Shown here: positions 5,419-5,426 of the stretch, one piece after another
How the letters are laid out: each line of letters opens with the position of its first letter
Position numbering within the stretch: the first letter of the stretch is position 1
Source: an uncultured Collinsella sp.
GTDB taxonomy: Bacteria > Actinomycetota > Coriobacteriia > Coriobacteriales > Coriobacteriaceae
DNA length: 5,426 nt
Reading direction: 5' to 3'
Assembly (NCBI GenBank): GCA_900545905.1
Contig: URBA01000109.1
Span: 1 to 5,426 of the forward strand
The notes under the pieces: model-generated
Databases searched by the model: none
What the model saw: the letters and a program-made list of their open reading frames with translations, nothing else
What the model was told of the DNA's origin: nothing
Program-made: the position numbers and the translations under genes

Positions 5419-5426
5419 GCAGCGTC

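Overview
The window looks like a piece of a metagenome or draft-genome contig from a GC-rich gut actinobacterium of the class Coriobacteriia, with Collinsella as my best guess. That assignment rests on codon choice, the type of BceAB transporter and the general style of the proteins, not on a marker gene, so it is an inference. The first 29 bases are not genomic: they match the end of an Illumina Nextera (Tn5) adapter, so the real sequence begins at base 30 inside a gene.

Layout. 30-332 (+) is the last 100 codons of a class II fructose-bisphosphate/ketose-bisphosphate aldolase. It is followed by a strong bidirectional intrinsic terminator (407-449), which sits inside a perfect 32-bp inverted repeat (363-394 / 462-493). 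A diverged direct copy of part of this repeat lies further right (453-537 and 572-653). About 660 bp (494-1152) holds no convincing intact gene. 1153-2142 (-) encodes one 329-residue protein that joins a MutT-like Nudix hydrolase to a Vsr-type mismatch endonuclease, two mutation-avoidance activities in one chain. It starts at a TTG that has a good ribosome binding site.

A divergent 148-bp intergenic region (2143-2290) carries several dyads. It separates the repair gene from a two-gene operon on the + strand: a BceA-type ABC ATPase (2291-3076) and a BceB-type ten-helix permease (3066-5276), overlapping by 11 bp. Such pairs sense and resist cell-wall-targeting peptide antibiotics and usually work with a BceRS two-component system, which is not in the window. 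Right after the permease lies a 98-bp palindromic element (5321-5418) that folds into nested stems capped by a cUUCGg tetraloop hairpin. It may be a terminator, a mobile palindromic repeat or a structured RNA.

The most interesting items are the Nudix-Vsr fusion, the composite repeat/terminator module after the aldolase gene, and the structured element at the right end. The aldolase fragment, the repair gene and the transporter have no obvious functional link; the repair gene and the aldolase gene converge, and the repair gene and the transporter diverge.
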